NCBI GenBank assembly: GCA_003054665.1
Contig: QAYY01000011.1
Coordinates: forward strand, 594,654 to 658,653
Length of the DNA: 64,000 bases
Direction of reading: 5' to 3'
Source: Opitutaceae bacterium EW11
GTDB taxonomy: Bacteria > Verrucomicrobiota > Verrucomicrobiia > Opitutales > Opitutaceae
The position numbers and the translations under genes were made by a program. Position 1 is the stretch's first letter, and the number at the start of each line of letters is the position of its first letter. Of this stretch, positions 17,306 to 25,939 are shown piece by piece. The notes below the pieces were generated by a model that was not told the DNA's origin, ran no database searches, and saw only the letters and a list, made by a program, of their open reading frames with translations.

Positions 17306-18520
17306 ATGCAAATCCCGCGATTCCTTCTGGCTCTTGCCTGTGCAGCGCTCCCGGCGCTCGGCCTCGCCGCCGCGGACCCGGTTTACACGCTGGCGATGCC
17401 CGCCGCCGTTTCCACGGGAGGAGACGTAACAGTGGAGTTGATCCTGCTCAACCCGACCGCGTCGCCGATCCCCGACCGCGCCCCGGTGGAACTCGCAGGA
17501 CGTTTGGTCTCGGAAGGGAAGTCGTGGCCGGTCGTGTTGCGCGAGAAGGCATCGGAACCGCCTGCTTCGGTGCCTGCCGGCGGTTTCGTCCGGCGGAATT
17601 ACGTTTTTTCCCTGCCGGCGGATGTGAACCGCCGCGCCGTCTTGGAGCTTGAGCAGCCTACCACGCTTCGAGCCGTGGTGGACGTCGCCGAGTCGGTGGC
17701 GACGGCGCCGACGGGGACCGCCGCCCAGTCCCATGCCACCACCGGGTCTTCCCGACCCGGGTTGGTGCCACGCGCCGCCGCGTCGCACATCGAACGCACG
17801 TTCCGCGAGCATTTCGAACCGCACGAGCCCGTTTATTTCATCTACGGTCCTGAACATCCGGGCGCCAAATTCCAGCTTAGCTTCAAGTATCGGATTTTTG
17901 GCGACTCAACGTCGGACCAGCCGGAGACGACGAGGAACAGCCTTCAGTTTGGCTACACCCAGCGTTCGCTCTGGGACATCACGGCCAATTCCGCGCCCTT
18001 CGTCGACACGAGCTACATGCCGGAGCTTTTCTATGAGCACCTCGCGCCGGAGCCGGAGGGCAAGCCGGAGCCCTTCACTTGGCTGGGCTTCCAGACGGGG
18101 TTTCAGCACGAGTCGAACGGCAAGGACGGCGCGAACTCCCGCAGCCTGAATATCCTCTATCTCCGCCCGGCGGTGGCCCTCGGCGAATTGGGGGGCTGGC
18201 GCGTGATCTTCGCTCCGCGGTTCTTCAGCTACATCCTCGATATGAGCGACAATTCCGACCTGAACAAATACCGCGGCTACACGGAGGCCCGGGTGGTATT
18301 TGGCCGGAACGACGGACCGGAGCTGACGTTCTCCGGACGGATCGGCACGGGCTGGGATCATTTCACCTACCAACTCGACCTCAGCTACCCGTTGCGTTTC
18401 CATTCCGGCGGTTTCGCCTCGTATTTCCTTCTCCAGTACTTCAACGGCTACGGCGAGAGCCTGATTCACTACACCGACCGGTCCGAGGTGCTGCGCGCCG
18501 GCTTCTCTTTTGTCCGCTGA
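17306..18520 (+). CDS. pldA: Outer-membrane phospholipase A (OmpLA/PldA-like)
   Basis: A 404-residue protein with signal peptide (MQIPRFLLALACAALPALGLAAAD), an N-terminal Ig-like/linker segment (~25-160) and a C-terminal OmpLA beta-barrel. The catalytic triad is recognisable with the exact E. coli spacing: H268 and S270 in GFQHESNG and N282 in RSLNILYL. OmpLA hydrolyses acyl ester bonds of phospholipids in the outer leaflet of the outer membrane and is calcium-dependent as a dimer. The N-terminal ~150 residues are longer than in E. coli PldA (289 residues), as in many non-enterobacterial members. Barrel ends in FSFVR, an aromatic C terminus region suited to BAM-dependent insertion. Confidence 0.88.
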   Translation: MQIPRFLLALACAALPALGLAAADPVYTLAMPAAVSTGGDVTVELILLNPTASPIPDRAPVELAGRLVSEGKSWPVVLREKASEPPASVPAGGFVRRNYVFSLPADVNRRAVLELEQPTTLRAVVDVAESVATAPTGTAAQSHATTGSSRPGLVPRAAASHIERTFREHFEPHEPVYFIYGPEHPGAKFQLSFKYRIFGDSTSDQPETTRNSLQFGYTQRSLWDITANSAPFVDTSYMPELFYEHLAPEPEGKPEPFTWLGFQTGFQHESNGKDGANSRSLNILYLRPAVALGELGGWRVIFAPRFFSYILDMSDNSDLNKYRGYTEARVVFGRNDGPELTFSGRIGTGWDHFTYQLDLSYPLRFHSGGFASYFLLQYFNGYGESLIHYTDRSEVLRAGFSFVR

Positions 18521-18568
18521 ACCGGGGCGCGACAGATTCCTGGACGCCAGTCCCTGGTCGGCGCCCCG
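18521..18568. terminator. Hairpin between convergent pldA and gmhA
   Basis: A 9-bp perfect stem (CCGGGGCGC at 18521-18529 with GCGCCCCGG at 18560-18568) with a 30-base loop directly after the pldA stop. No T tract on either strand; possible bidirectional terminator of weak type. Confidence 0.35.
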
Positions 18569-18586
18569 GAAGGGCGCGCGTCTCCT

Positions 18587-19144
18587 TTACGCGAACTCGG
18601 CGTCGATCCGGTCGCAAAAGTGATGGATGAGGAACAGGTGCGCTTCCTGTGCCGTGCGGCCTGAGTCTCCCGGGACGATCAAATCGACCGTGGCGAGCCC
18701 CTTGGCTTTGCCTCCGCCGCGTCCCAGGAAGGCGATGGAGGCTAGGCTGAGTTCCTTCGCCTTTTTCAACGCCTGCAAAATGTCCGGCGAATTGCCGCTG
18801 GACGTGATGCCGATGACGAGATCGCCGGGTTTGGCCAATCCCTCGACCTGCCGGGAGAAGGCGAAGTCGAACCCGTAGTCGTTGCCGATGCAGGTGACGA
18901 GGGAGCCGTCGGCGTTGAGCGAAACGGCGGGTAGCGACTTCCGGTTCTTGAAATACCGCCCGACCAACTCCGTCGAGAAATGCTGGGCCTCCGCGGCGCT
19001 CCCGCCGTTGCCGCAGATGAGGAGCTTGTTGCCGCGCCGGAGCGCTTCGACGATCAGATCGCTGGCCCGGTCGATCTCAGCGCGGATCGTTTTGAGCGCT
19101 TCGAGGGTGCGGATGGTGTCGGCAAGAGATTGGTCGAGGGACAT
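18587..19144 (-). CDS. gmhA: SIS-domain phosphoheptose isomerase
   Basis: A 185-residue SIS-domain protein matching GmhA (sedoheptulose-7-phosphate isomerase), first step of ADP-heptose synthesis for lipopolysaccharide core. The phosphate-binding GNGGSAAEAQHFSTELVGR and the second SIS motif GITSSGNSPDILQAL are present; catalytic glutamate (in AEAQH) and histidine (HHFCDRID) positions are conserved. Length is typical (~190). Other heptose genes are not in the window. DiaA-like SIS proteins are the main alternative, but the motif string favours GmhA. Confidence 0.88.
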   Translation of the reverse strand: MSLDQSLADTIRTLEALKTIRAEIDRASDLIVEALRRGNKLLICGNGGSAAEAQHFSTELVGRYFKNRKSLPAVSLNADGSLVTCIGNDYGFDFAFSRQVEGLAKPGDLVIGITSSGNSPDILQALKKAKELSLASIAFLGRGGGKAKGLATVDLIVPGDSGRTAQEAHLFLIHHFCDRIDAEFA

Positions 19145-19198
19145 GGCTTGGGTCGCGATCCAGACGTCTTAATCGAACAGCGGTTCACGGTAGAAGGC

Positions 19199-19339
19199 TT
19201 ATTTTCTGGCCCGCAGGTACGCCCAACGTGCCTGGATCCTCGGTGCGGCGTCATCGGGCGGCGACAAGTCGGGTCCCGTGTGTTCGCCGCAGTTGAAGTC
19301 CGCGAGTTTTCTCCGTTGTTTGGACGCTCGTCCGCGCAT
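19199..19339 (-). CDS. Possible small protein upstream of gmhA
   Basis: A 46-codon frame starting ATG at 19339 (MRGRASKQRRKLADF) and ending RIQARWAYLRARK-stop. It is basic, has no recognised domain, and lies 54 bp upstream of gmhA on the same strand, filling the gap to the divergent cysteine desulfurase. The C-terminal half looks protein-like (amphipathic, aromatic) but there is no clear Shine-Dalgarno and no family I recognise. Could be chance. Confidence 0.3.
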   Translation of the reverse strand: MRGRASKQRRKLADFNCGEHTGPDLSPPDDAAPRIQARWAYLRARK

Positions 19340-20489
19340 GCCCTATTTCGACCATAACGCCACCACGCCGCTTTCGCCGGCGGCTCGCGAGATCTGGCTA
19401 CGCGCCTCGGAAGAGCATTGGCATAATCCGTCGAGTCCGTACCGCGACGCGGCCAAGGCCAGAATCCGTCTCGAGGGGGCTCACGAGCGCGTGGCGGAAT
19501 ACCTTGGCTCGACGAAGGAGCGCATCGTCTTCACCTCGGGCGCGACGGAGAGCGCCCATGCGGTGCTACAGCACTGGGGGCGCACCTTCGCGCCCGGCGC
19601 AAAGATCGCGGTGAATCCCACCGAGCACCCGTGTGTCCTGGCGGCGGCGAATCTGGCGTTCGGGGAGCGCATCGTGTGGCTCCCGGTTGACCGCGACGGC
19701 GTCGTGACGGTGCAGGCGGTGCGCGAGGTTGTCTCCGGCGGTCAAATCTCGGGCGTGATCGTGATGGCGGCAAACAACGAAACGGGCGCCCTTCAGCCCT
19801 GGGCCGAAATCGCCCGCATATGCCGCGCAGCGAGGATCCAGTATTTCTGCGACGCCGCGCAATGGCTCGGAAAACTCCCCGCGTCGGGGTTTTCGGACGT
19901 GGATTGGCTGATCGCGTCGGGACACAAGTTCGGAGCTCCAAAAGGCGTGGGCTTCATCAAGCTGGCGGAGCAGTCCGAGAGTTTTTCAACCCAGCCCGGA
20001 GGAGGGCAGGAGTCGGGACATCGTGGGGGGACGGAGAATCTCGCGAGTAGTTGGGCTCTGGCTACGGCGCTGGGCGAGGCGGAACAGAAAAAAGTCTTTT
20101 TGGAGGGCGAGCGCCTGCGTTGGCGCGAGGAGTTCGAGAGGTCCCTGATCGCTTCTTTGCCGGGCGCGCGGATCGTCGCGAAGGATGCGGAACGCCTCTG
20201 GAACACGGTTTCGGCGATCCTGCCTACGGGGGAGAATCACCGGTGGGTGACCCGGCTCGACAAACGCGGCTTTCAAGTCTCCACCGGCTCGGCGTGCGCC
20301 AGCGGCAAGGAAGGACCGTCACATGTGCTCGCCGCGATGGGTGTTTCGGCCGAGGAGTCGAAACGCGTCATCCGGGTCAGCGCCGGTTGGGAAACGACCT
20401 TGGAGGATTGGCGCGGCCTCGCCGCCGCCCTGGCTGAGGTGGCGAAGGAGATGCGCGGCGCAGCCGAAAGCGTCACAGCGGTTCCGTGA
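19338..20489 (+). CDS. Cysteine desulfurase, NifS/IscS type
   Basis: A 383-residue class V aminotransferase that removes sulfur from L-cysteine as enzyme persulfide for Fe-S cluster or thiocofactor assembly. N-terminal YFDHNATTPLS, the PLP lysine K197 in SGHKFGAPKG, and the active-site cysteine in STGSACASGKEGPS on a long loop are all present, fitting group I (NifS/IscS) desulfurases. ATG 19338 is chosen as MPYFDHNATT aligns with family N termini. No iscU or nifU is adjacent; recF begins 13 bp after the stop, so the two are probably co-transcribed. Confidence 0.9.
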   Translation: MPYFDHNATTPLSPAAREIWLRASEEHWHNPSSPYRDAAKARIRLEGAHERVAEYLGSTKERIVFTSGATESAHAVLQHWGRTFAPGAKIAVNPTEHPCVLAAANLAFGERIVWLPVDRDGVVTVQAVREVVSGGQISGVIVMAANNETGALQPWAEIARICRAARIQYFCDAAQWLGKLPASGFSDVDWLIASGHKFGAPKGVGFIKLAEQSESFSTQPGGGQESGHRGGTENLASSWALATALGEAEQKKVFLEGERLRWREEFERSLIASLPGARIVAKDAERLWNTVSAILPTGENHRWVTRLDKRGFQVSTGSACASGKEGPSHVLAAMGVSAEESKRVIRVSAGWETTLEDWRGLAAALAEVAKEMRGAAESVTAVP

Positions 20490-20502
20490 CGAACCCACCG
20501 CC

Positions 20503-21594
20503 ATGCGCCTCCGCCGAGTCACGCTTCAGCACTTCCGGAACATCGCCTTTGCGGACCTCACCTTTTCCGCTCGCCAGCAGTTTTTTGTCGGCGCCAACGC
20601 CCAGGGGAAAACCGCGTTGCTCGAAGCGATCGGAGTCATCACCGCCCTGCGGTCTTTCCGCGCTTCGGACAATCGGCTGCTGATCACGCACGGCCAGACC
20701 GAGGCGGCGATTGCCTGCGAAATCGAACACGAGCGCTTTGGCGCCTCGCGGGTGGTCATCCGACTCCGCACCGCCGGGAAAGAGGTGACGTGCGACGGCG
20801 AACGCATCCAGAGGCTGGGCGATTACCTGGGCCGCTTTCCTACTGTCGTTTTTTCCTCGCAGGATCAGTTGCTCGTCCGCGGTGCGCCGACGGGCCGCCG
20901 GCGCTGGATGGATTCGACACTGTCGGCGATGGACGGAGCCTATCTACGGTCGTTGCAGCAGTATCACCGGGCGCTGGCGGACCGAAACGCGCTGCTCAAA
21001 CGCGGGGCGCAGGCGAAGGAGATCGAAGCCTTCGAGAGACCGCTGGCTGCCGCCGCGGCGATGGTGGTCCAGCAGCGCGAGCAAGGCGCCGCGGTCATCG
21101 GGAGTTTCGTTTCCGCTGCGTATTCACGCATTGCCGACGGCGCCGAGCCATGCCTCTTCGCCTACGAGCCCGATGCGTTATTGCGGACAGAGGAGGCGTG
21201 GTCCGAACGTTTCGAAAGGGCGCGCCAGCGCGATCTTGTGTTCCGATCTACTACCGTCGGGCCGCATCGCGACGACTACGGTCTGTTGTTGAGCGAACGC
21301 CCGGCCCGTGATTTCGGATCCGAGGGCCAGCAGCGAAGCCTGGTTCTGGCGCTGCGGCTGGCGCAGCTGGCGTACTTTCGCGAAAAGTGCGGCGTCGAAC
21401 CCTTGCTTCTGGCCGACGACGTCTTGGGCGAATTGGATCCGCGGCGCCGCGAACGATTCTGGGCCAGTCTCGGGAGTGAGAGGCAGGTGCTCGCGACGGG
21501 GACGCGTTTGCCGGAAGCCGATCTCGGCGCCTGGGAGGTCTTCGACGTCGCATCCGGGGCGTTCGCGCCGCGTCCGGAGGGCCCGGCCCGATGA
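20503..21594 (+). CDS. recF: DNA replication and repair protein RecF
   Basis: A 363-residue SMC-like ATPase that acts with RecO and RecR to load RecA at gaps. N-terminal MRLRRVTLQHFRN, Walker A G30-ANAQGKT-37, the signature region FGSEGQQRSLVLALRLAQL and Walker B PLLLADDVLGELD are all in place. Length is normal. ATG 20503 aligns with RecF starts; the frame is open upstream. It is not beside dnaN or gyrB here. The stop codon overlaps the start of the next gene (ATGA), indicating translational coupling. Confidence 0.96.
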   Translation: MRLRRVTLQHFRNIAFADLTFSARQQFFVGANAQGKTALLEAIGVITALRSFRASDNRLLITHGQTEAAIACEIEHERFGASRVVIRLRTAGKEVTCDGERIQRLGDYLGRFPTVVFSSQDQLLVRGAPTGRRRWMDSTLSAMDGAYLRSLQQYHRALADRNALLKRGAQAKEIEAFERPLAAAAAMVVQQREQGAAVIGSFVSAAYSRIADGAEPCLFAYEPDALLRTEEAWSERFERARQRDLVFRSTTVGPHRDDYGLLLSERPARDFGSEGQQRSLVLALRLAQLAYFREKCGVEPLLLADDVLGELDPRRRERFWASLGSERQVLATGTRLPEADLGAWEVFDVASGAFAPRPEGPAR

Positions 21595-22430
21595 ATTTGG
21601 AACCCTGGCAATGGGCGATCGCCGTCGGGGCGGCGTTGCTTGTGGGGATCTCCAAGACGGGAGTCTCAGGGCTGGGCATGCTCGCGGTCGTGGTATTCAC
21701 CCTCGTGATACCCAGCACCAAACAATCGACCGGGATCGTTCTGCCCCTGCTGATCATGGGAGATGCGATGGCGGTGGCTTCCTATCGCCGGCACACCCGG
21801 TGGAGTTACCTCTGGCGGCTTTTCCCGTGGACCGCGCTCGGCGTGCTGCTCGGGTACCTGGCGCTGGGGCGGATCGACGACCGCCAGGCGAGGGTGCTGA
21901 TCGGCGGAATCGTCTGCGCGATGGTCGCGATGCACGTTTGGCGGAAACAGCGGACCGTGAAACTGAGCGCGGGGGCATCGAAGGTTGTCCCGGTTCCGGC
22001 CATTGCGGGGCGTCCGGAGGCGGCGGGTTCGGAAAGCGCGCCGCCGCCCCAGCCGTCGGAAAATCCCGAAGCCGAGCATCCTGTCTGGTTCGCTCCGCTC
22101 ATTGGCGTCCTCGCCGGATTCACCACCCTGGTGTCCAACGCTGCGGGCCCCTTGATGGCGATCTATCTTCTCGCGATGGGCCTTCCCAAGATGGAATTCA
22201 TGGGGACGGGCGCGGTGTTTTTCATGCTCCTGAATTGGTTCAAGGTTCCGTTCATGGTGCACCTCGGGCTGATCACGGGGCAGTCGTTCACGTTCAACCT
22301 TCTGCTCGCGCCGGCGGTGATCCTGGGGACATTCATCGGGCGATGGCTCCTGCAGCGAATCGACCAGCGCCTCTTCGAGTGGCTCGCGCTTCTCTTGAGC
22401 GCCGCTGCGGGGATCAAACTCTTGCTTTGA
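21591..22430 (+). CDS. TSUP-family (TauE/SafE) membrane permease
   Basis: A 279-residue membrane protein with about eight hydrophobic segments and the duplicated TSUP architecture: G(I)SKTGVSGLGMLAV in the first half and GVLAGFTTLVSNAAGPLMAIYLLA in the second. TSUP members move sulfite, sulfoacetate, or other organosulfur anions; the substrate here is not predictable. A soluble linker of ~50 residues rich in A, P and E separates the halves. It overlaps the recF stop by 4 bp. Confidence 0.87.
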   Translation: MNLEPWQWAIAVGAALLVGISKTGVSGLGMLAVVVFTLVIPSTKQSTGIVLPLLIMGDAMAVASYRRHTRWSYLWRLFPWTALGVLLGYLALGRIDDRQARVLIGGIVCAMVAMHVWRKQRTVKLSAGASKVVPVPAIAGRPEAAGSESAPPPQPSENPEAEHPVWFAPLIGVLAGFTTLVSNAAGPLMAIYLLAMGLPKMEFMGTGAVFFMLLNWFKVPFMVHLGLITGQSFTFNLLLAPAVILGTFIGRWLLQRIDQRLFEWLALLLSAAAGIKLLL

Positions 22431-22463
22431 TTGCGCCGTCAGGAGACCGATAACCTCCTGGCG

Positions 22464-23048
22464 ATGGCACGCATGTCGGTCAGGCAAATGTGGGCGGCAA
22501 AACTCTCGGGCGCAGCCGTGCCCGCGCAGTCCGCTCCGGAGACGAGATTGACCGGTATCCGGGACGTTTTCTCGGGTTGCGTGCTCGGCATCGATCCGAG
22601 CCTTCGCGGCACGGGCTTGGCTTTGATTGAATTTGCGCCGCGTCGTCCGGCTCTGTTGCTGCGATGCCAGACCGTGCATGTTCCGGCAAAACATCCGATG
22701 CCGGTCGCGCTGGCGGAGATCCACAAGGCGGTGACGGCGTTTCTCGCCGATTTCGACGTGCGGCATGTCGCTCTCGAGCAGACGATCTACGTGCAGAATT
22801 TCCAGACGGCCCAGATCCTGGGCGCCGCGCGCGGAGCGGCGATTGCCGCCGCCGCACTGCAAGGGAAACCGGTTTTTGAATACCCTCCGCTGCGCGTGAA
22901 ACAGGCGGTGGTGGGCATCGGACGCGCGAGCAAGGACCAGATGGCGCGGACGGTGATGGGGCTGCTTGGGCACGGTCGCGTCCTGGATCCCGACGAAGCG
23001 GACGCTGCCGGCGTGGCTCTGTGCCATGCGTTCACCTGGCGCGGTTGA
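22464..23048 (+). CDS. ruvC: Crossover junction endodeoxyribonuclease RuvC
   Basis: A 194-residue Holliday-junction resolvase. The RNase H-like acidic residues are visible: D in GIDPSLRGTG, E in ALEQTIYVQN and the terminal pair in DEADAAGVALCHA. Before the first catalytic strand there are about 40 residues not seen in E. coli RuvC (173 residues), partly basic. ATG 22464 is used; a TTG at 22431 in the same frame is possible and would abut the TSUP stop, which would extend the protein by 11 residues. Last gene of the desulfurase-recF-TSUP-ruvC run. ruvA and ruvB are not present. Confidence 0.92.
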   Translation: MARMSVRQMWAAKLSGAAVPAQSAPETRLTGIRDVFSGCVLGIDPSLRGTGLALIEFAPRRPALLLRCQTVHVPAKHPMPVALAEIHKAVTAFLADFDVRHVALEQTIYVQNFQTAQILGAARGAAIAAAALQGKPVFEYPPLRVKQAVVGIGRASKDQMARTVMGLLGHGRVLDPDEADAAGVALCHAFTWRG

Positions 23049-23129
23049 ACGGCCGCCATCTGGCGCTTCGACTCGTGGACTCGGATTCGACGGCCCGTAC
23101 AGGCGCTCGCCGAACCGGCATCGTCTCGC

Positions 23130-25817
23130 TCAACCGATGACCGACTTGAGCGTTTTTCCAAGATCGGCCGCGCGGAACGGTTTGGACAGGTAACCGGAGA
23201 AACCCATGTCGGTGTAGTGCCGGATCATGTCTTCGCTGTCGTAGCCGCTGCAGACGATCGCCCGCACGTCCTTGTCCATCTCGCGGAGCTTGTGGAAGGT
23301 CTCTTCGCCGCCCGCGCCGCCGACGATCGTGAGATCGAGGATGACGGCGTCATAGGGGCGGCCGATGTTGAGATGCCGGCGGTAGAGCGTGATGGCCTCC
23401 TCGCCGTTGCGCGCGATGTCGTACTTGTAGTCGAGGCTGGCGAGCATGCCTTCCGCCAGGTGGCAGATGTCGGGATCGTCGTCCATCAGCAGGACTCGGC
23501 CGGTTCCGAAACGGAGGCTCGGGGCCACGCGCTTGTTCGCCGCGTCGGCCGCGGTTGCGGCTCGGGGCAGCAGGACTTGAAAGGTCGTGCCGGCGCCGAG
23601 CGTGGAAGTGACGCTGACGTCGCCGCCGAACTTCCGAACGATGCTTCGCACCATCGAAAGACCGAGTCCGGTGCCGCTCTTCTTTGTGGTGAAGAACGGC
23701 TCGAAGATGAGCTCCAGATTCTCCGGCGCGATGCCACAACCGTTGTCGCGAACTTCGATCCGGACGTAGCTGCCCGCGGACAACCCGGAAGCGTTTCCCT
23801 CCTCGAGGGCGACATTGACGCCGCTCAGCCAGAGACTGCCGCCTCGCGGAGGCAGAGCCTGAAGGGAGTTGATGATGAGATTCTGGAAAACCTGGAGAAT
23901 CTGCGCGCGATCGACCTGGATCGGATGAATCGAATCCGGAATCTCGATACGAAACTCCGCGTTGGTGCCGGCCCGGGCGAGGCGGACGGCGTCGCGCACG
24001 ACCTCCTGGACCGGAATGGTCTGAACCACCTCCGATTTTCCGCCCCGGGCGACCGCCAGCAGCTGTTTCGTCAGCGCTTTGGCTGCGAGGCAGGCGCGTT
24101 CGCTGTCGGCCAGGTAACTGTAATCCTTGCTGTCCTTGGCCTGGGAAATCCCGCCGAGGATCGTGGTCAGCAGGTTGTTGAAATCGTGGGAGATTCCGCC
24201 GGCGACGATCCCGAGGTTTTCAAAGCGGTTGATCTTGAGCAGCTCGTCGGGCGACAGGCTCATTTCCTCCGGATCGCGGAAGATGATCACGATCCCGCCC
24301 AGCTCGGCTCCCGCGTCGGCGACCCGCCGTGCCGACCAGACGATGTTGCGGAGGCTGGCGTCCGCCACGGAAACAAGCGCGTGGTCGCTGAAGAGGCGGC
24401 CTTCCTCGGAATTTGAGAGCGCGGTTTCAAACGGGTCTTCAACCACCGACCGCGAATCGCGGTATACGAGACGGAACACCTGCTCGAGATTCCGCCCGCG
24501 GGCGTCGCGACGCTCAAGCCCGATGAGCCGTTCGGCCCGGGCATTGAGATGCGTGACGATGCCCTGTGCGTCCGCGACGACAATGCCCTCGCCGAGGGAA
24601 TCCAGGGTCGTTTGAAGCAAGGCGGGCCCGAACGGAAGCGCGGCCGACTTCGGCAGGGCGTCGGGCAGCGCGCAGGCGAAGCCGACAGCGCGGACAAGCT
24701 CCCCCTTGCGAGAGAGCTGGCGGTGCGCGCCGAAAAGGACCGAGACGCTCGAGCCGTCGGCGTGGATCAGTCGAAGCTCGGTGATGAACGAGGGGTGCCC
24801 GACATTGGGCTCCACGAAAAACGATTCCGCTCCGCGCATCGCGCGGCCCGACGGCAGCGCTTCGACAAAATCCTTGAGGGCCTGCGCGCCCTCGAGCGCG
24901 GTCGAGCCAATCAGCTTACGCCAGTGCGGGGAAAACCAGTATTGCTGGCTCGCGAAGTTCAGGTCGAACAGACCGACGTCGCCGCTCTCGACCAGCCGCT
25001 GCATCCGCTCCTCGTTTGCCAGCGTCTGCTCCTCGAGTTCCTTCCGCTCTGTAATGTCGATTTGGAGACCGGTGACGCGCTCCAGTTCCCCCATACTGCC
25101 GTACACCTGGGTTCCCAGGCAATGGACCCAGATGTAGTTGCCGTGGCGATGCAGCATTCGAACCTCGACGGCGAAGCTCCGCGCCGAACGGGGGGCGCGC
25201 TTCCCGGTGTGGTCCGGCGCCGCGGCTGAATCTTCCGGGTGGAGGAGCCGCAGCCAGCTGTCGTAGGTGTTGGCCAGCTCGGTGTCGTTGTATCCGAGCA
25301 TCCGCTTCCAGGCAGGCGAGTAGTAGACCTGCCCCGCCTTGAAGTTGAGGTCGAAGAAGCCGACGGGGCCTTCGTTGGAAAGGAGAGCCAGCCCGGAGTC
25401 CACGACCATCGGCGACACATTCGAGGCGGGGGTCTCCGCGCTTTCGATCTGCGCGAAGTACCGGGCGTCATCGAGGCCTGATTCCTCCAGTCGCACCACG
25501 ACCTTGGGTGCGATCGCGGGCGGGTTCGTGCGAATCGAGCAGGAAAACGGGCGGCCCACGGCGGTTGCCCGAAGAAGCTCCCACTGCGCTGCGGATGGAC
25601 CGGAGTGAACGGACTCCGGGCCGAAGCTGAAGAGCGAGACAACGGGAACGCCGATCAGGCTTTTGGCCGGCGTCCAGTAGACTTCCGCGCTCCGCGAGAC
25701 ATCGACGACGTGACCCTCGGCGTCGAGGGTGAGCAGCACCGGGGCGCCGGAAGGCTGTCCACTCGCCGGAACGGAGGCGCTGCTCCGGCTGGGAGTCTGC
25801 TTCACATACTGCATCAT
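23130..25817 (-). CDS. Hybrid PAS sensor histidine kinase with C-terminal receiver
   Basis: An 895-residue apparently cytosolic kinase: no membrane segment is evident. Order: PAS-like regions at ~25-130, 150-265 (ending DITERKELEEQ, a PAC signature), 275-385 and 395-515; HisKA with phospho-acceptor H544 in GISHDFNNLL; HATPase with N box NLIINSLQALP, G1 DNGCGI and G2 GTGLGLSMV; then a receiver domain with the phospho-accepting D near 828 in VILDLTIVGG, T/S and K (YLSKPF). The H-box type (SHDFNN) is that of the PAS-rich kinases common in Verrucomicrobiota and Myxococcota. No response regulator or output gene is adjacent, so target and signal are unknown. Confidence 0.93.
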   Translation of the reverse strand: MMQYVKQTPSRSSASVPASGQPSGAPVLLTLDAEGHVVDVSRSAEVYWTPAKSLIGVPVVSLFSFGPESVHSGPSAAQWELLRATAVGRPFSCSIRTNPPAIAPKVVVRLEESGLDDARYFAQIESAETPASNVSPMVVDSGLALLSNEGPVGFFDLNFKAGQVYYSPAWKRMLGYNDTELANTYDSWLRLLHPEDSAAAPDHTGKRAPRSARSFAVEVRMLHRHGNYIWVHCLGTQVYGSMGELERVTGLQIDITERKELEEQTLANEERMQRLVESGDVGLFDLNFASQQYWFSPHWRKLIGSTALEGAQALKDFVEALPSGRAMRGAESFFVEPNVGHPSFITELRLIHADGSSVSVLFGAHRQLSRKGELVRAVGFACALPDALPKSAALPFGPALLQTTLDSLGEGIVVADAQGIVTHLNARAERLIGLERRDARGRNLEQVFRLVYRDSRSVVEDPFETALSNSEEGRLFSDHALVSVADASLRNIVWSARRVADAGAELGGIVIIFRDPEEMSLSPDELLKINRFENLGIVAGGISHDFNNLLTTILGGISQAKDSKDYSYLADSERACLAAKALTKQLLAVARGGKSEVVQTIPVQEVVRDAVRLARAGTNAEFRIEIPDSIHPIQVDRAQILQVFQNLIINSLQALPPRGGSLWLSGVNVALEEGNASGLSAGSYVRIEVRDNGCGIAPENLELIFEPFFTTKKSGTGLGLSMVRSIVRKFGGDVSVTSTLGAGTTFQVLLPRAATAADAANKRVAPSLRFGTGRVLLMDDDPDICHLAEGMLASLDYKYDIARNGEEAITLYRRHLNIGRPYDAVILDLTIVGGAGGEETFHKLREMDKDVRAIVCSGYDSEDMIRHYTDMGFSGYLSKPFRAADLGKTLKSVIG

Positions 25818-25939
25818 GCGGCCGTCTGCCGGCGTACCGGTGGAGTCAAATACGCGGTGGGACGCGAAGTTTGCGAGGACAGGTTGGGGGAAGCAGCACT
25901 CATGCAGCGGACGGCAGATGACCGAGGCGCAAAGTCTTG

